From CBDBCU01 sp965242615 (GTDB lineage: Bacteria; Chloroflexota; Dehalococcoidia; Lucifugimonadales; UBA3495), in the NCBI GenBank assembly GCA_965242615.1, contig CBDESR010000004.1:496001-560000 (forward strand): a DNA stretch of 64,000 nt, written 5' to 3'. The notes under the pieces are model-generated. The model saw only the letters and a program-made list of their open reading frames with translations. It was not told where the DNA came from and did no database searches. This document shows positions 17,807 through 26,686 of the stretch, piece by piece. The translations under genes were made by a program, and so were the position numbers. The first letter of the stretch is position 1; every line of letters begins with the position of its first letter.

Positions 17807-18685
17807 TCAGCTCCCTTCCCGGTTGCCGCCGTTGGGCGGCGCGCCGCCGCCCATTCCGAGGAAAGGCGACAGCATCGAAGTGAACTCCATCGGAAAGATG
17901 AACTTGGTCGACGGACTGGAGCCTAACGCCTTGAGGGTGTCAAAATACTGGAGGCTCATGGTCTTGGTGTCGACGGTGTTGGCTACATTGTAGATATGCT
18001 CCAAGGCGGTGCTGAACCCCTGGGCGCGCAGGATGGCGGCCTGCTGGTCGCCCTCGGCTTTGAGGATTTCCGACTGGCGTTCCCCCTCGGCTTGCAGGAT
18101 GGCTGACTGCTTTTCCCCCTCGGCCCGGTTGATCTGGGCTTGCCGCTGCCCCTCGGACTCGGTGATTTCGGCGGTTTTGATGGCGGCGGCGGATTTTTCC
18201 CGCTCCATTGCCTGTTTGACCCCGGGCGGCGGGTCAATTTCGTTGATGGCGACATTCCGCACTTTGACGCCCCAACGCCCGGTGTTTTCGTCCAGGGTCA
18301 ACTGCAACTGGCCCTGAATCTTTTCCCGTTCCGCCAAGGCATCGGCCAAGGTGATGTTGCCAATGATGGAGCGCAGTTCGGCCACGGCCAAGTTGATAAC
18401 CGCCGCCTCGACATTCGCCACATCCAGTACCGCCCGGCGGGGGCTGTCGCCATCGGGCAGGACTTGGTAGTAGATGACGAAGTCCATATCCACCACCACA
18501 TTGTCGGTGGTGATGTATTTCTGGGTCGGCACCCGTTGGGTGATCTCGAAAACCGGCACTTTGGTGCCGGAGTAGATAACGGGCATCAGGAAATGGAATC
18601 CCGGATCCATCACTTTGACATAGCGGCCAAAGCGCTGCACCACCATCCGCTCCTGCTGCTGCACGATGACAATTCCCGTTGCCAT
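17807..18685 (-). CDS. SPFH/Band 7 domain protein
   Basis: A 292-residue SPFH (stomatin/prohibitin/flotillin/HflK) protein. The N-terminus lacks a clear transmembrane segment and begins with V-Q-Q-Q-E-R-M-V-V-Q-R-F-G. The Band 7 domain spans about 10-170, with the D-P-P-P-G-V segment. A coiled coil rich in A-E-G repeats (about 175-245) should drive oligomerisation. The C-terminus is Gly/Pro-rich. It lies 78 bp downstream of an NfeD-family gene; the NfeD plus SPFH pairing is a known conserved membrane-microdomain module, so a role in membrane organisation or protease control is inferred. Confidence 0.88.
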   Translation of the reverse strand: MATGIVIVQQQERMVVQRFGRYVKVMDPGFHFLMPVIYSGTKVPVFEITQRVPTQKYITTDNVVVDMDFVIYYQVLPDGDSPRRAVLDVANVEAAVINLAVAELRSIIGNITLADALAEREKIQGQLQLTLDENTGRWGVKVRNVAINEIDPPPGVKQAMEREKSAAAIKTAEITESEGQRQAQINRAEGEKQSAILQAEGERQSEILKAEGDQQAAILRAQGFSTALEHIYNVANTVDTKTMSLQYFDTLKALGSSPSTKFIFPMEFTSMLSPFLGMGGGAPPNGGNREGS

Positions 18686-18763
18686 ACATTCCCTCCCGGA
18701 TCGGTTGATTTACAGATTGGATTTTACACTATCCGGCGCCGGTTGCCGGATGGCGCGGCCTAT

Positions 18764-20146
18764 TCATTCCGTTTCCCGCAGGGGGATGACCGTCAAAACG
18801 AGGTCATCGGCTTCGATAACTACTACCCGGTCGCCCGCAGGTATCACGGTATCATCATCGGTTACGGCTGTCCAGTTGCCATCCTCGAGACGCACCACGC
18901 CCCGGGGAGCCAGTTCCATAATAACCGTGCCAACCTGTCCCACCAAATGGGGGCGGTGGGAATGTCGCGTTTCCCGTCGGGATTGGCGGATTTGCCAGAG
19001 GATAAAGAACAGGCCGGCACCGGCGACCACTGCCACGCCGCCAATCAGCCAGGGGTTGACGCCAAGGGCTGGCAGGGTGGGCGATGGGTCGCCGAAGCGG
19101 GCAAAGAGCAGAAACCCGCCCAAGACCAGGCTGATGATGGAGCCGACGCCCAGGATACCGAAACCGACTACTTGGGTTTCAATAATTGCCAGCGCGATAG
19201 CCAAGATAATCAGGGCCACGCCGGCCCAGTTGGCCGGCAGGTTGCCCAAGGCGACGAAAGCGAGAATCAGCAGGATGCCGCCGACTACTCCCGGCACAAT
19301 CATTCCGGGGTTGAACAGTTCAATGGCAATGCCCAAGCCGCCGATGGTCAGCAGCAGAAAAGCGATGTCCGGGTTGGCGATGAACTCGAGAAAATACTCC
19401 AGCAGGTTCTTGTCGAGGTTTTGCACCGTCAAGCCGGCGGTGTTCAGGGTCCAAGGACGGCCGCCGGCGGTTACTTCCCTGCCGTCCAGTTGAGCCAGCA
19501 GGTCGTCCAAGTCGGCGGCGATAAAGTCGGCAATGTTCAGGTCGACGGCTTCTGTGGCAGTGTAGGAAGCGGCTTGCCGTACCGTGGCTTCCAGTTTGTC
19601 GGCGTTGCGGCCGCGTTCCGCGGCGATGCTTCGCATTAAAGCGGCGGCGTCATTAGTAACCTTGTCGGCTAGGGTTTCGCCCAAATCCTCACCGCCGGCG
19701 CCCACCGGCGTGGCCGCGCCAAGGTTAGTGCCGGGAGCCATTGCCGCGATATGGGCGGCGGCGGTGATAAAGGCCCCGGCGGACCCGGCTTGCGCGCCTT
19801 GTGGCGTTACATAGACCACTACCGGCCGTTCCGCCGCCAAGAGCAGCGTTACAATTTCCCGGGTGGAACTGCCCAAGCCGCCCGGGGTATCCAGTTGGAT
19901 GATAACCAATGGGGCGTCCCGGGCGGCGGCCTGCTGTAAGGCCCGGGCAATATAGCGTTCCTTGACCGGATTGATGACCCCGTCCACTTCAATGGTCAAA
20001 GCGGCCGGCCGGTTGACTTGAGCCAGCGCGGAGCCGGCCAAGCCTAGGAGCAACATCAATCCGAAAACGGCGTTCAAGGCCAGCCGCATTGCTCGGCCAA
20101 CCCGGATTGACCGCAATTCTCTTTTGCCCGTTATTGCCGCCATCAT
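18764..20146 (-). CDS. NfeD-family membrane serine protease-like protein
   Basis: A 460-residue long-form NfeD protein. A signal anchor (about 20-43) precedes a ClpP-like domain (about 45-230). That domain has D-T-P-G-G-L, the A-G-S-A-G-A nucleophile region, and a downstream D-K-V-T-N-D-A segment that carries the Lys of the Ser-Lys dyad in relatives. Four to five hydrophobic helices follow (about 255-390), then a C-terminal OB-fold domain (about 400-455). Such proteins act with stomatin-like partners; the SPFH gene follows directly. The likely ribosome binding site is GGATGAT before ATG. Confidence 0.88.
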   Translation of the reverse strand: MMAAITGKRELRSIRVGRAMRLALNAVFGLMLLLGLAGSALAQVNRPAALTIEVDGVINPVKERYIARALQQAAARDAPLVIIQLDTPGGLGSSTREIVTLLLAAERPVVVYVTPQGAQAGSAGAFITAAAHIAAMAPGTNLGAATPVGAGGEDLGETLADKVTNDAAALMRSIAAERGRNADKLEATVRQAASYTATEAVDLNIADFIAADLDDLLAQLDGREVTAGGRPWTLNTAGLTVQNLDKNLLEYFLEFIANPDIAFLLLTIGGLGIAIELFNPGMIVPGVVGGILLILAFVALGNLPANWAGVALIILAIALAIIETQVVGFGILGVGSIISLVLGGFLLFARFGDPSPTLPALGVNPWLIGGVAVVAGAGLFFILWQIRQSRRETRHSHRPHLVGQVGTVIMELAPRGVVRLEDGNWTAVTDDDTVIPAGDRVVVIEADDLVLTVIPLRETE

Positions 20147-20203
20147 TCAACTATCATCCTTTGTTGTTTGTCTTATGTCAAACTTGGCGGCGGCGCGCCC
20201 GGT

Positions 20204-20232
20204 TTGACGGCGTAGCGGGCTGAATCTACAAT
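20204..20232 (+). promoter_or_regulatory. promoter of crotonase gene
   Basis: TTGACG at 20204-20209, exactly 17 bp, and TACAAT at 20227-20232. Transcription should start near 20239, about 50 bp before the ATG at 20290. Confidence 0.65.
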
Positions 20233-20289
20233 AGGCGCAACCAGTCTTGACTAGAGCCGGCAATCCCGGCATATCCCGAGGAGGATGCA

Positions 20290-21060
20290 ATGGCCTACGA
20301 TTTTATCCTGGTGGAGAAAGAGGACGGGGTGGCGATTTTGACGCTGAACCGCCCGGAGAAGCTGAACGCGATGAACCGCCAACTGAACCTGGAGTTGCAG
20401 GATGCGGTGCGGGCAATGAACGCCGACGATGAAGTGGGCTGCATTGTCATCACCGGCGCGGGGGAGAAAGCCTTTTCCGCCGGCGGGGACATCCACGAGC
20501 AGCGGGAACGGGATCAGGAAACGGACCAGGAGTCCCGGCGGGAACAGGATGAACGCCGCTCCCGGGGGACTTACGAAATCAGCGCGTCCCTGAAGCCGGT
20601 TATCGGGATGATGAACGGGTTGGCTTACGGCGGCGCGGCGGTGTTGTCCTCGTCCTTGGACATCCGCATCGGCTGCGAGCGCAGTAGCTTCCGCTTTCTG
20701 GCGGCGGCGTACGGGCGGATTAACTCGACCTGGACGCTGCCTAATCAAGTGGGTTGGCCCATTGCCAAGGAACTGCTGTTCACCGGCCGGGTGGTGGAAG
20801 CCGAGGAAGCCCATCGCATCGGACTGCTGAATCACCTGGTGCCGGCGGGGGAGCTGCGGGACAAGACTATGGAAGTGGGGCGGGCCATTGCCAAGAACCG
20901 GCGGGAGTCGGTGATGGGCATTAAAGAACTGCTACTGCTGCACCAGGGCTGCAACCTGGAACAGCAGTGGGCCAACGAGCGGGATTTTACTACCCACCGG
21001 GTTCGGGGTTACAACGCGGAACAGGCATTCCCGGAGTTCATTGCGCGGAAAGGGCGGTAG
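20290..21060 (+). CDS. enoyl-CoA hydratase/isomerase family protein lacking both catalytic Glu
   Basis: A 256-residue crotonase-fold protein. The oxyanion-hole segments A-F-S-A-G-G-D (61-67) and G-L-A-Y-G-G-A-A (110-117) are kept, so acyl-CoA binding is expected. The two glutamates that act as acid/base in enoyl-CoA hydratase (rat E144 and E164) align with V118 and A138. A hydration activity is therefore unlikely by the usual mechanism, and another crotonase-superfamily reaction is more plausible. An unusually charged Asp/Glu/Arg insert occupies about 68-95. It has its own promoter and an AGGAGGA ribosome binding site. Confidence 0.85.
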   Translation: MAYDFILVEKEDGVAILTLNRPEKLNAMNRQLNLELQDAVRAMNADDEVGCIVITGAGEKAFSAGGDIHEQRERDQETDQESRREQDERRSRGTYEISASLKPVIGMMNGLAYGGAAVLSSSLDIRIGCERSSFRFLAAAYGRINSTWTLPNQVGWPIAKELLFTGRVVEAEEAHRIGLLNHLVPAGELRDKTMEVGRAIAKNRRESVMGIKELLLLHQGCNLEQQWANERDFTTHRVRGYNAEQAFPEFIARKGR

Positions 21061-21132
21061 GGTTTCCTTACGGCGGGAGTCTCTCAATTCAGAAAGACTC
21101 CCCCGATTACATCCATTCGGAGGTGATGCGGT

Positions 21133-21624
21133 ATGCCCGAAGTGGCTTTGTTTATGAACGGCATCTATCACGAGGTCTTGGAGGAGATACTGGAGGCCCA
21201 AGGGAAAGTTCCTGACGGAACCTTTTACCTGCAACCGTGGACTGGAACGGCGATCGGGATGCTCCGGAAGGACATTCCTTCCCCGGAGGCTCCGGTAACA
21301 TTTTATGCCTCGGTAACCGGTGACTTGAACAAGGTCGCCTACACGGCCCAAGTGGTCGGCTGGGAGGACAAGACCCGGATGACCGAAAGGCGGAGGCAAG
21401 AGGTTACTGAAGCACTCGAGAAACACCAGCCTAAAGAGGGAGGTCTCTACGACGCGTCCAAAACGCCCGGCAAGCCCAGCATTAACCTTATCCATATCCG
21501 CCGGTTATTCCAGTATGACCCGCCGTTTAGCACCGGTCGCTTGGTAAAGGTCAACGACAGTATGACTTTGGCTACGAACCGTAGCAGGGGAGGGCATTGG
21601 GCTTACGTCTACAAGCTGGTTTAA
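21133..21624 (+). CDS. hypothetical protein
   Basis: A 163-residue soluble protein that I do not recognise. It has a strong GGAGGTGATG ribosome binding site and is followed by an intrinsic terminator, so it is very probably real. Composition is mixed alpha/beta, with several aromatic strands in the second half and a basic, Arg-rich central helix. An EVE/ASCH-like nucleic-acid-binding fold crossed my mind because of the strand pattern, but no signature was clear. It follows the crotonase gene by 72 bp. Confidence 0.6.
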   Translation: MPEVALFMNGIYHEVLEEILEAQGKVPDGTFYLQPWTGTAIGMLRKDIPSPEAPVTFYASVTGDLNKVAYTAQVVGWEDKTRMTERRRQEVTEALEKHQPKEGGLYDASKTPGKPSINLIHIRRLFQYDPPFSTGRLVKVNDSMTLATNRSRGGHWAYVYKLV

Positions 21625-21648
21625 TGCCGGTGGATGGAGACAACAGCA

Positions 21649-21680
21649 GGGGCGGGATTCAGTCCCGCCCCTTTTCTTTG
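21649..21680 (+). terminator. intrinsic terminator
   Basis: GGGGCGGGA (21649-21657) pairs with TCCCGCCCC (21663-21671) around a 5-nt loop, followed by TTTTCTTT. It ends the plus-strand crotonase/hypothetical unit just before the convergent hisB. Confidence 0.88.
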
Positions 21681-21702
21681 CCCGGAAGGGACTAGTGCCG
21701 GG

Positions 21703-22320
21703 TTACCCGTCCAGGGTGCCTTTGGTGCTGGGGACTTGGCCCGGGGCGCGAGGGTCGGGTGCAACGGCGTCCCGGAGGGCGCGGGCCAGGGCTTTGCACA
21801 GGGCTTCGGTTTTGTGGTGAGGACTGCTGCCGGCGATGACTTTGGCGTGCAGGTTGATTTTGGCTTCGAGGGCAAAGGACTCGAGGAAGTGGCGTACCAA
21901 GTCGCCGGACAGGGTTTCTACCATGGTATCGTCAAGGGTAGTTTCGACTACAGCATAGCCGCGGCCGCTCCAGTCCAACGCCACCATTACCAGGGTTTCG
22001 TCCAAGGGGACGATGGCGTGGCCCATCCGGCGGATGCCGCGCACTTCGCCCAAAGCCTGGTGAAAGGCCCGGCCGAGCAGGATGGCTACATCCTCGACCA
22101 GGTGATGCCAGCCGACATGAGTATCCCCTTGGGCTTCCAGGGTCAGGTCAAAGAGACCGTGGCGGGCAATCTGGCTGACCATGTGGTCCAGAAAGCCGTT
22201 GCCGGTGTTCACTTGATACTGGCCTTGGCCGTCCAAGTTGACCGACAGGGTTATAGCGGTTTCGGCGGTTTCCCGGCGCAGGGATGCCTGCCGGGGCGCG
22301 GCGATAGGGTCTAGTGCCAT
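21703..22320 (-). CDS. hisB: imidazoleglycerol-phosphate dehydratase
   Basis: A 205-residue HisB, which removes water from imidazoleglycerol phosphate to give imidazole acetol phosphate in histidine synthesis. The metal-binding motifs are intact: F-L-D-H-M, H-H-x-x-E-D (W-H-H-L-V-E-D) and the late S-P-H-H-K-T-E-A. It is the monofunctional form without a phosphatase domain. The ATG at 22320 was chosen over an upstream start that would overlap hisC. It lies 11 bp after the hisC stop and is the last gene of the his operon. Confidence 0.95.
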   Translation of the reverse strand: MALDPIAAPRQASLRRETAETAITLSVNLDGQGQYQVNTGNGFLDHMVSQIARHGLFDLTLEAQGDTHVGWHHLVEDVAILLGRAFHQALGEVRGIRRMGHAIVPLDETLVMVALDWSGRGYAVVETTLDDTMVETLSGDLVRHFLESFALEAKINLHAKVIAGSSPHHKTEALCKALARALRDAVAPDPRAPGQVPSTKGTLDG

Positions 22321-22331
22321 AGAGTTACCCT

Positions 22332-23426
22332 TTACTCCCCAATAATCAGTTCGGACAGGGCGGCCACTACCGCGTCGGTTTCGGCCGGCAGCCCGACGCT
22401 GGCCCGCACATAGTTTTGCAGTTGGGGCGAGTTGAAGTAGCGCAGGAAAATGCCGCGTTGGCACAGCCCCTCAAAAATTTCCTGCCCCCGGCCGTCCGGC
22501 AGTTGGCACAGGATAAAGTTGGCTTGGGTCGGCCAAGGCGTCAAGCCGGGAATGGCTTGCAGCAAGCCCATCATCCGCTCCCGCTCGACAATGATGGACT
22601 GGACTCTTTCCAGCAGGGTAGCCCGGTCTTGCAGGGAAGCCAGGAGCGCAATTTCGGCGGCCAAGTTGACATTGTAGGGGGATTTCATCCCCATCATCGT
22701 TAGTGCCAAGTCGGGGTGCATTACCCCCAAGCCAATCCGCAGGCCGGCCAAGCCGGCCCACTTGCTGAAAGTCCGCAGCACAATCAGGTTGGGGTATTCG
22801 TCCAGCAGCGGCAGGGCGGTTTTACCGCAGAACTCGTAGTAGGTTTCATCCACTACCACTATCTTGCCGGTGGCGAGCAGGGCGCGGATTTCCCCTTCGG
22901 CGGCAATGTTGCCGGTCGGGTTGTTGGGGGAAGCCAGAAAGATGGCTTTGGTGCGGGCATCGGCGGCGGACAGTACGCCCTCCACATCAATGTCAAAGTT
23001 GCCGTTGCGGGGAACGGCGCGGACTGCCCCGCCGCAGACTTCGGCGGAAAAGGCGTACATTCCAAAGGTGGGAGTGGGGATGATGATGTTTTCCCCCGGG
23101 CCGAGGAACATCCGCAGAATCATATCGATGAGTTCGTCGCTGCCATTGCCGGCAACGATGCGCTCCGGGGCGGCGGCGAGATAGTCGGCCAAGGCGGCGC
23201 GCAGCTGCCGCTGGTCGGGGTCGGGATAGTGGTTATAGTGCCGGAAACTACCCAGGGCTTCCACTACCCGGGGCGACGGGCCGAAGGGGTTTTCGTTGCC
23301 GTTGAGCCGGATAACCTGCTCCGGGGGGATGCCGGCCCGTTGCGCCATTACTTCCATCGGGTCGACGCCGTCGTAGGTTTTCATCCGGCGGATATGGGGC
23401 AGGAGCAGGTCTTTAACTTCGGTCAT
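22332..23426 (-). CDS. hisC: histidinol-phosphate aminotransferase
   Basis: A 364-residue PLP-dependent class I/II aminotransferase. It converts imidazole acetol phosphate to histidinol phosphate with glutamate as donor. Seen are N-G-N-E-N-P-F near the start, the P-T-F-G-M-Y substrate segment, S-P-N-N-P-T-G, and the PLP-lysine motif T-F-S-K-W-A-G. The C-terminal R-A-S-V-G-L arginine motif binds the carboxylate. Position between hisD and hisB supports hisC over other class I aminotransferases. Confidence 0.95.
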   Translation of the reverse strand: MTEVKDLLLPHIRRMKTYDGVDPMEVMAQRAGIPPEQVIRLNGNENPFGPSPRVVEALGSFRHYNHYPDPDQRQLRAALADYLAAAPERIVAGNGSDELIDMILRMFLGPGENIIIPTPTFGMYAFSAEVCGGAVRAVPRNGNFDIDVEGVLSAADARTKAIFLASPNNPTGNIAAEGEIRALLATGKIVVVDETYYEFCGKTALPLLDEYPNLIVLRTFSKWAGLAGLRIGLGVMHPDLALTMMGMKSPYNVNLAAEIALLASLQDRATLLERVQSIIVERERMMGLLQAIPGLTPWPTQANFILCQLPDGRGQEIFEGLCQRGIFLRYFNSPQLQNYVRASVGLPAETDAVVAALSELIIGE

Positions 23427-23493
23427 TTTTTAACTCGAGCCGGCAGGGGCCGGATGTAGCTGATAGGCCGCTAGGGGTCTCGCGGTAGCCGGG

Positions 23494-24837
23494 TTATTCG
23501 GTCTTGTCGAGGGTTGCCAAGCGGGTAGCGATAGCGGCGGCGTGGCCGGTCAGTCCCTCGGCGTGGGCAATGTGGACGGCGGCGGCGCCCAAGTCCCGGA
23601 AGGTTTCAGGGCTCAAGCCGACTACCGGCATAGTCCGCATAAAGTGGTGGACGCTGAGGGCGGAATTGAAACGGGCGGTGCCGCCGGTGGGCATTACATG
23701 GCTGGGGCCGGCAATGTAGTCGCCCATCACTTCCGGGGAAAACTCGCCCAGGAAAAGGCCGCCGGCGTTTTTGACTTGCCCGGCCCAAGCCCAAGGGTCG
23801 GCTACCATCATACAGAGATGCTCCGGGGCAATGCGGTTAGCCAATTCTACGGCTTCGTCGAGGGTAGCGACCAGCACAATACGCCCCTGCCGTTCCAGAG
23901 CATTGCGGGCTAAATCGCCGCGCTCCAGGGTGGACAACCGCCGCTCGAGTTTGTCCGTGACCCGTTCCACCAAGCCGGGGGAATTGGTTACGAGAATGGC
24001 GGTGGACAAAGGGTCATGCTCGGCTTGGGCAATCAAGTCGGCGGCGCAAAAGTCGGCGTGGGCGGTGTCGTCGGCGATAACAATGGTTTCGGTGGGGCCA
24101 AAGATGCCGTCAATATCCACCTGGCCCTGGACGAGCTTTTTGGCATAGGCGACAAAGATGTTGCCGGGGCCGCAAATCTTGTCCACTTTGGCAATGGATT
24201 GGGTGCCGTAGGCCATAGCGGCGATGGCCGGCACGCCGCCAATTTGATACACGGCGTCGACGCCGGCGATTTGGGCGGCGGCCATTACTGCCGGGTTCAA
24301 CGGCTCCGCGCCGCGCCGGGGGGTGGTGAGGATGATTTCTTTGACGCCGGCAACCCGGGCGGGGATGGCGGTCATCAGCACGGTGGAGGGATAGGCGGCG
24401 GTGCCGCCGGGGGCGTACAAGCCGACCCGTTCCAGTGGTCGCACCATTTCGCCCAAGCCTTGGGCCAAGTCAACCCAATGGCGGGGCAAGGTGGACTGAT
24501 GAAAGTCGGCAATGCGCCGGGAGGCCAGTTGCAGGGCGGCCTCCAGTTCCGGGGAGATGGCGGCGCGGGCCTGGGCCAGTTCCCCATCCGCTACCCGAAA
24601 TTCGGTTAATTCTACGCCGTCAAGGAGTTGGGCGTAGCGGCGGAGGGCGGCGTCGCCTTCCCGGCGCACATCCCGCAACATCGTTACTACCGACTGCTCC
24701 GGGGTTACTGCGGGGCCAAAGACCTGGCGCGTCCGTTCCGCTACGGATTCGGGCAAGGAATCCAGGTCGAGCGGATCGATGCGGGTCAGGACGTCCGTAG
24801 CGGCGGCCAAGCCGTGGACCAGATTAAGTTTCACCAA
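23494..24837 (-). CDS. hisD: histidinol dehydrogenase
   Basis: A 447-residue zinc-dependent HisD, which catalyses the two-step NAD-linked oxidation of histidinol to histidine. Visible are G-L-Y-A-P-G-G-T-A-A-Y near the NAD site, K-I-C-G-P-G-N, F-G-P-T-E, and the A-P-E-H-L and S-H-V-M-P-T-G-G-T-A motifs with the catalytic His residues. The start is TTG at 24837 or GTG at 24834, with AGGTGA upstream. It overlaps the end of the upstream zinc phospholipase C-like gene by 14 bp, indicating translational coupling. Confidence 0.95.
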   Translation of the reverse strand: MVKLNLVHGLAAATDVLTRIDPLDLDSLPESVAERTRQVFGPAVTPEQSVVTMLRDVRREGDAALRRYAQLLDGVELTEFRVADGELAQARAAISPELEAALQLASRRIADFHQSTLPRHWVDLAQGLGEMVRPLERVGLYAPGGTAAYPSTVLMTAIPARVAGVKEIILTTPRRGAEPLNPAVMAAAQIAGVDAVYQIGGVPAIAAMAYGTQSIAKVDKICGPGNIFVAYAKKLVQGQVDIDGIFGPTETIVIADDTAHADFCAADLIAQAEHDPLSTAILVTNSPGLVERVTDKLERRLSTLERGDLARNALERQGRIVLVATLDEAVELANRIAPEHLCMMVADPWAWAGQVKNAGGLFLGEFSPEVMGDYIAGPSHVMPTGGTARFNSALSVHHFMRTMPVVGLSPETFRDLGAAAVHIAHAEGLTGHAAAIATRLATLDKTE

Positions 24838-25597
24838 GATACTCTTTCACCTGTAGCAAACTTTGCTGCACCGCCCGCTCCTGATAGGCGGTCAGCTTTT
24901 CCCGGGGGATTTGGGCATAGACAGCCTCGAGGGTAGCCGGCATACCAGCCAGGAAATGGTCGACGGACTGCTGCACGGCTTCATCATCCCGGTACATACG
25001 ATTGAGGGCGCGTTTCAGCCGTTCCCAATCAAAATCCCAGCCCATAAAGCGAGTTACCCACTGCCGCCATTCGGCCAGGGCTGCGGCGGCTAGAAAGGGT
25101 ATGGCTACATCCTGTTCACCGTTGGCAACGATACTGCGGTCGATGCCATTCTCATGGCAAGAAAAGCGGTGGAGTTCGGGGATGACTTGCCGATCCAAAT
25201 CCAGTTGCAGGACGCGGTCCCAGATTTGGGCTGCGACTTCGTCCCCAGCCAAGTTGTTCTCCCGGGAGAAGTGGGGCCGGTACATTGTGGTAATCCACAC
25301 TTCGTCGGCGGTGAGGTGGGTTACATAGCCGAGGACAAAGGCGCGGGTGGCCGAGGAGTGGCCGTTGCCGTCAACAAGTTCCGGATGCAGGTCGAACATC
25401 CGCCGAGTACCGGTTCCCACGGTTTCCAGGGACAGCGGGGCGAAGTGGGTATCCTCGCGGCGGCCTTTGGTCATCGCGCGAATGTCCGGAGCGGTGGAGC
25501 CGAGGAAACAGCTGCCCATATAGTCGTGGACATAGCCCCAATCCAGTTCCTCGGCTACTTGCCGGGCGATGTAGAGGTGCATCGGCAGGTTAGGCAT
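24824..25597 (-). CDS. zinc-dependent phospholipase C-like protein
   Basis: A 257-residue protein resembling the zinc-dependent phospholipase C/S1-P1-like helical fold (PF00882 type). It opens M-P-N-L-P-M-H and has G-S-T-A-P-D-I-R, D-T-H-F-A and G-Y-V-T-H-L-T-A-D-E-V-W, giving the His/Asp set expected to hold zinc. There is no signal peptide, unlike secreted toxins, so it is probably cytoplasmic. It sits between hisG (stop to start 3 bp) and hisD (14-bp overlap) in the his operon. Histidine synthesis needs no such enzyme, except that HisN/HisB histidinol-phosphatase activity is otherwise missing here. Function unknown. Confidence 0.7.
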   Translation of the reverse strand: MPNLPMHLYIARQVAEELDWGYVHDYMGSCFLGSTAPDIRAMTKGRREDTHFAPLSLETVGTGTRRMFDLHPELVDGNGHSSATRAFVLGYVTHLTADEVWITTMYRPHFSRENNLAGDEVAAQIWDRVLQLDLDRQVIPELHRFSCHENGIDRSIVANGEQDVAIPFLAAAALAEWRQWVTRFMGWDFDWERLKRALNRMYRDDEAVQQSVDHFLAGMPATLEAVYAQIPREKLTAYQERAVQQSLLQVKEYLGET

Positions 25598-25600
25598 CGG

Positions 25601-26686
25601 CTAAACCTCCCGGGCGGCGGGGCTGATTCCGGCGGCGTCAAACAGCCGGTTCAGGGCGGCGGAGCGGCCCTTGAAAAGGTAGTTGACTTGGGAGGCGGAA
25701 ATGTCAACGCCGCCGCAATCGCGCAGATGGTCCACGGCTTCCATCAACCGCTCTTTCGGCACCAGCAGGCTGACGCTGTACCAGTCCTGTTCCTCGAGGT
25801 TATAGACCGGGGCAATAGTGGGGCCGCGCAAGCCGGACACTTCGGGACGGGTCAGCACGGTGGCGCTGACTTCCTGCGGGGAGCGGCCGCGCACATTGAC
25901 GGTTAAACGATAGTAGGGTTCGGCGCGCATCGTGGCTTCCAGCAGATCGACCAGTTCCCGGGCCTGCCACAAGGCCCGGCGGGATTGCAGCAGGGTGGTG
26001 GTGTTGCCGATAAGACAGGATTGGGAACTAAGGATAGTACCGCCCTCCAAGGTTTTAAGGCGGTTTTCCCGCAGGGTGGCGCCGGTGGCGGTCAAGTCGG
26101 CAATCAAGTCGGCATAGCCGGCAAAGGGGGCGGCTTCCAAGGCGCCGCTGACGGCGACCAGGGTAAAGTAGTTGATGCCGCGGTGGAACAGGTATTCCCG
26201 CAGCAGCCGGGGATACTTGGTAGCAATCCGCAGCTGCTTGCCTTCCTGCCGAAACTCGAGGGCCAAGTCGGCCAAGTCGTCGATGGAGGAAACATCGAGC
26301 CAAGAGTCGGGGACGGCCAGCACAAAATCGCAGCTGCCGTAGCCGAGGTCGTCCATCAAGCTGACCACTTGGGACGGGTCACTGCGGTATTCGAGGTAGC
26401 GGTCAAGGCCGGTGATGCCCAATTCGGCGCTGCCCTCCTCGACTTTGCCGGTGATGTCGGCGCTGCGCTGGAAAAGCACTTCGGCGCCGGGCAGGGCGGG
26501 AATAGCGGCGGTGTAGCGGCGGGCGTTGGGGCGGCTGACCGGCAAGCCGCAGGAACGCAGGTAGTTGAGGGTCGGCTCATAGAGTTCGCCATCGCTGGGG
26601 ATGACCAGGCGCAAGGCGGCGTCCCCCGGGGCGTATTGCCGGGGTTCTCGGAGCAGGCCGTTGTTCAACTTGGAATTAGTCAACAT
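25601..26686 (-). CDS. hisG: ATP phosphoribosyltransferase, long form
   Basis: A 361-residue HisG, which joins ATP and PRPP in the committing step of histidine synthesis. The catalytic part (about 25-235) includes the E-G-S-A-E-L-G-I-T-G-L-D motif and the D-L-T-A-T-G-A-T-L PRPP-loop motif. A C-terminal domain of about 75-100 residues with G-L-R-G-P-T-I-A-P matches the ACT-like regulatory domain of long-form HisG, which senses histidine. The long form normally works without HisZ, yet a HisZ-like gene overlaps it by 11 bp. Feedback inhibition by histidine is likely from family knowledge. Confidence 0.93.
   Translation of the reverse strand: MLTNSKLNNGLLREPRQYAPGDAALRLVIPSDGELYEPTLNYLRSCGLPVSRPNARRYTAAIPALPGAEVLFQRSADITGKVEEGSAELGITGLDRYLEYRSDPSQVVSLMDDLGYGSCDFVLAVPDSWLDVSSIDDLADLALEFRQEGKQLRIATKYPRLLREYLFHRGINYFTLVAVSGALEAAPFAGYADLIADLTATGATLRENRLKTLEGGTILSSQSCLIGNTTTLLQSRRALWQARELVDLLEATMRAEPYYRLTVNVRGRSPQEVSATVLTRPEVSGLRGPTIAPVYNLEEQDWYSVSLLVPKERLMEAVDHLRDCGGVDISASQVNYLFKGRSAALNRLFDAAGISPAAREV

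Noticed and set aside
18140..19639. A 499-codon plus-strand frame
   Set aside because: It is antisense to the NfeD and SPFH genes, with low-complexity His/Gln/Asp-rich composition; the minus-strand genes have clear domains.
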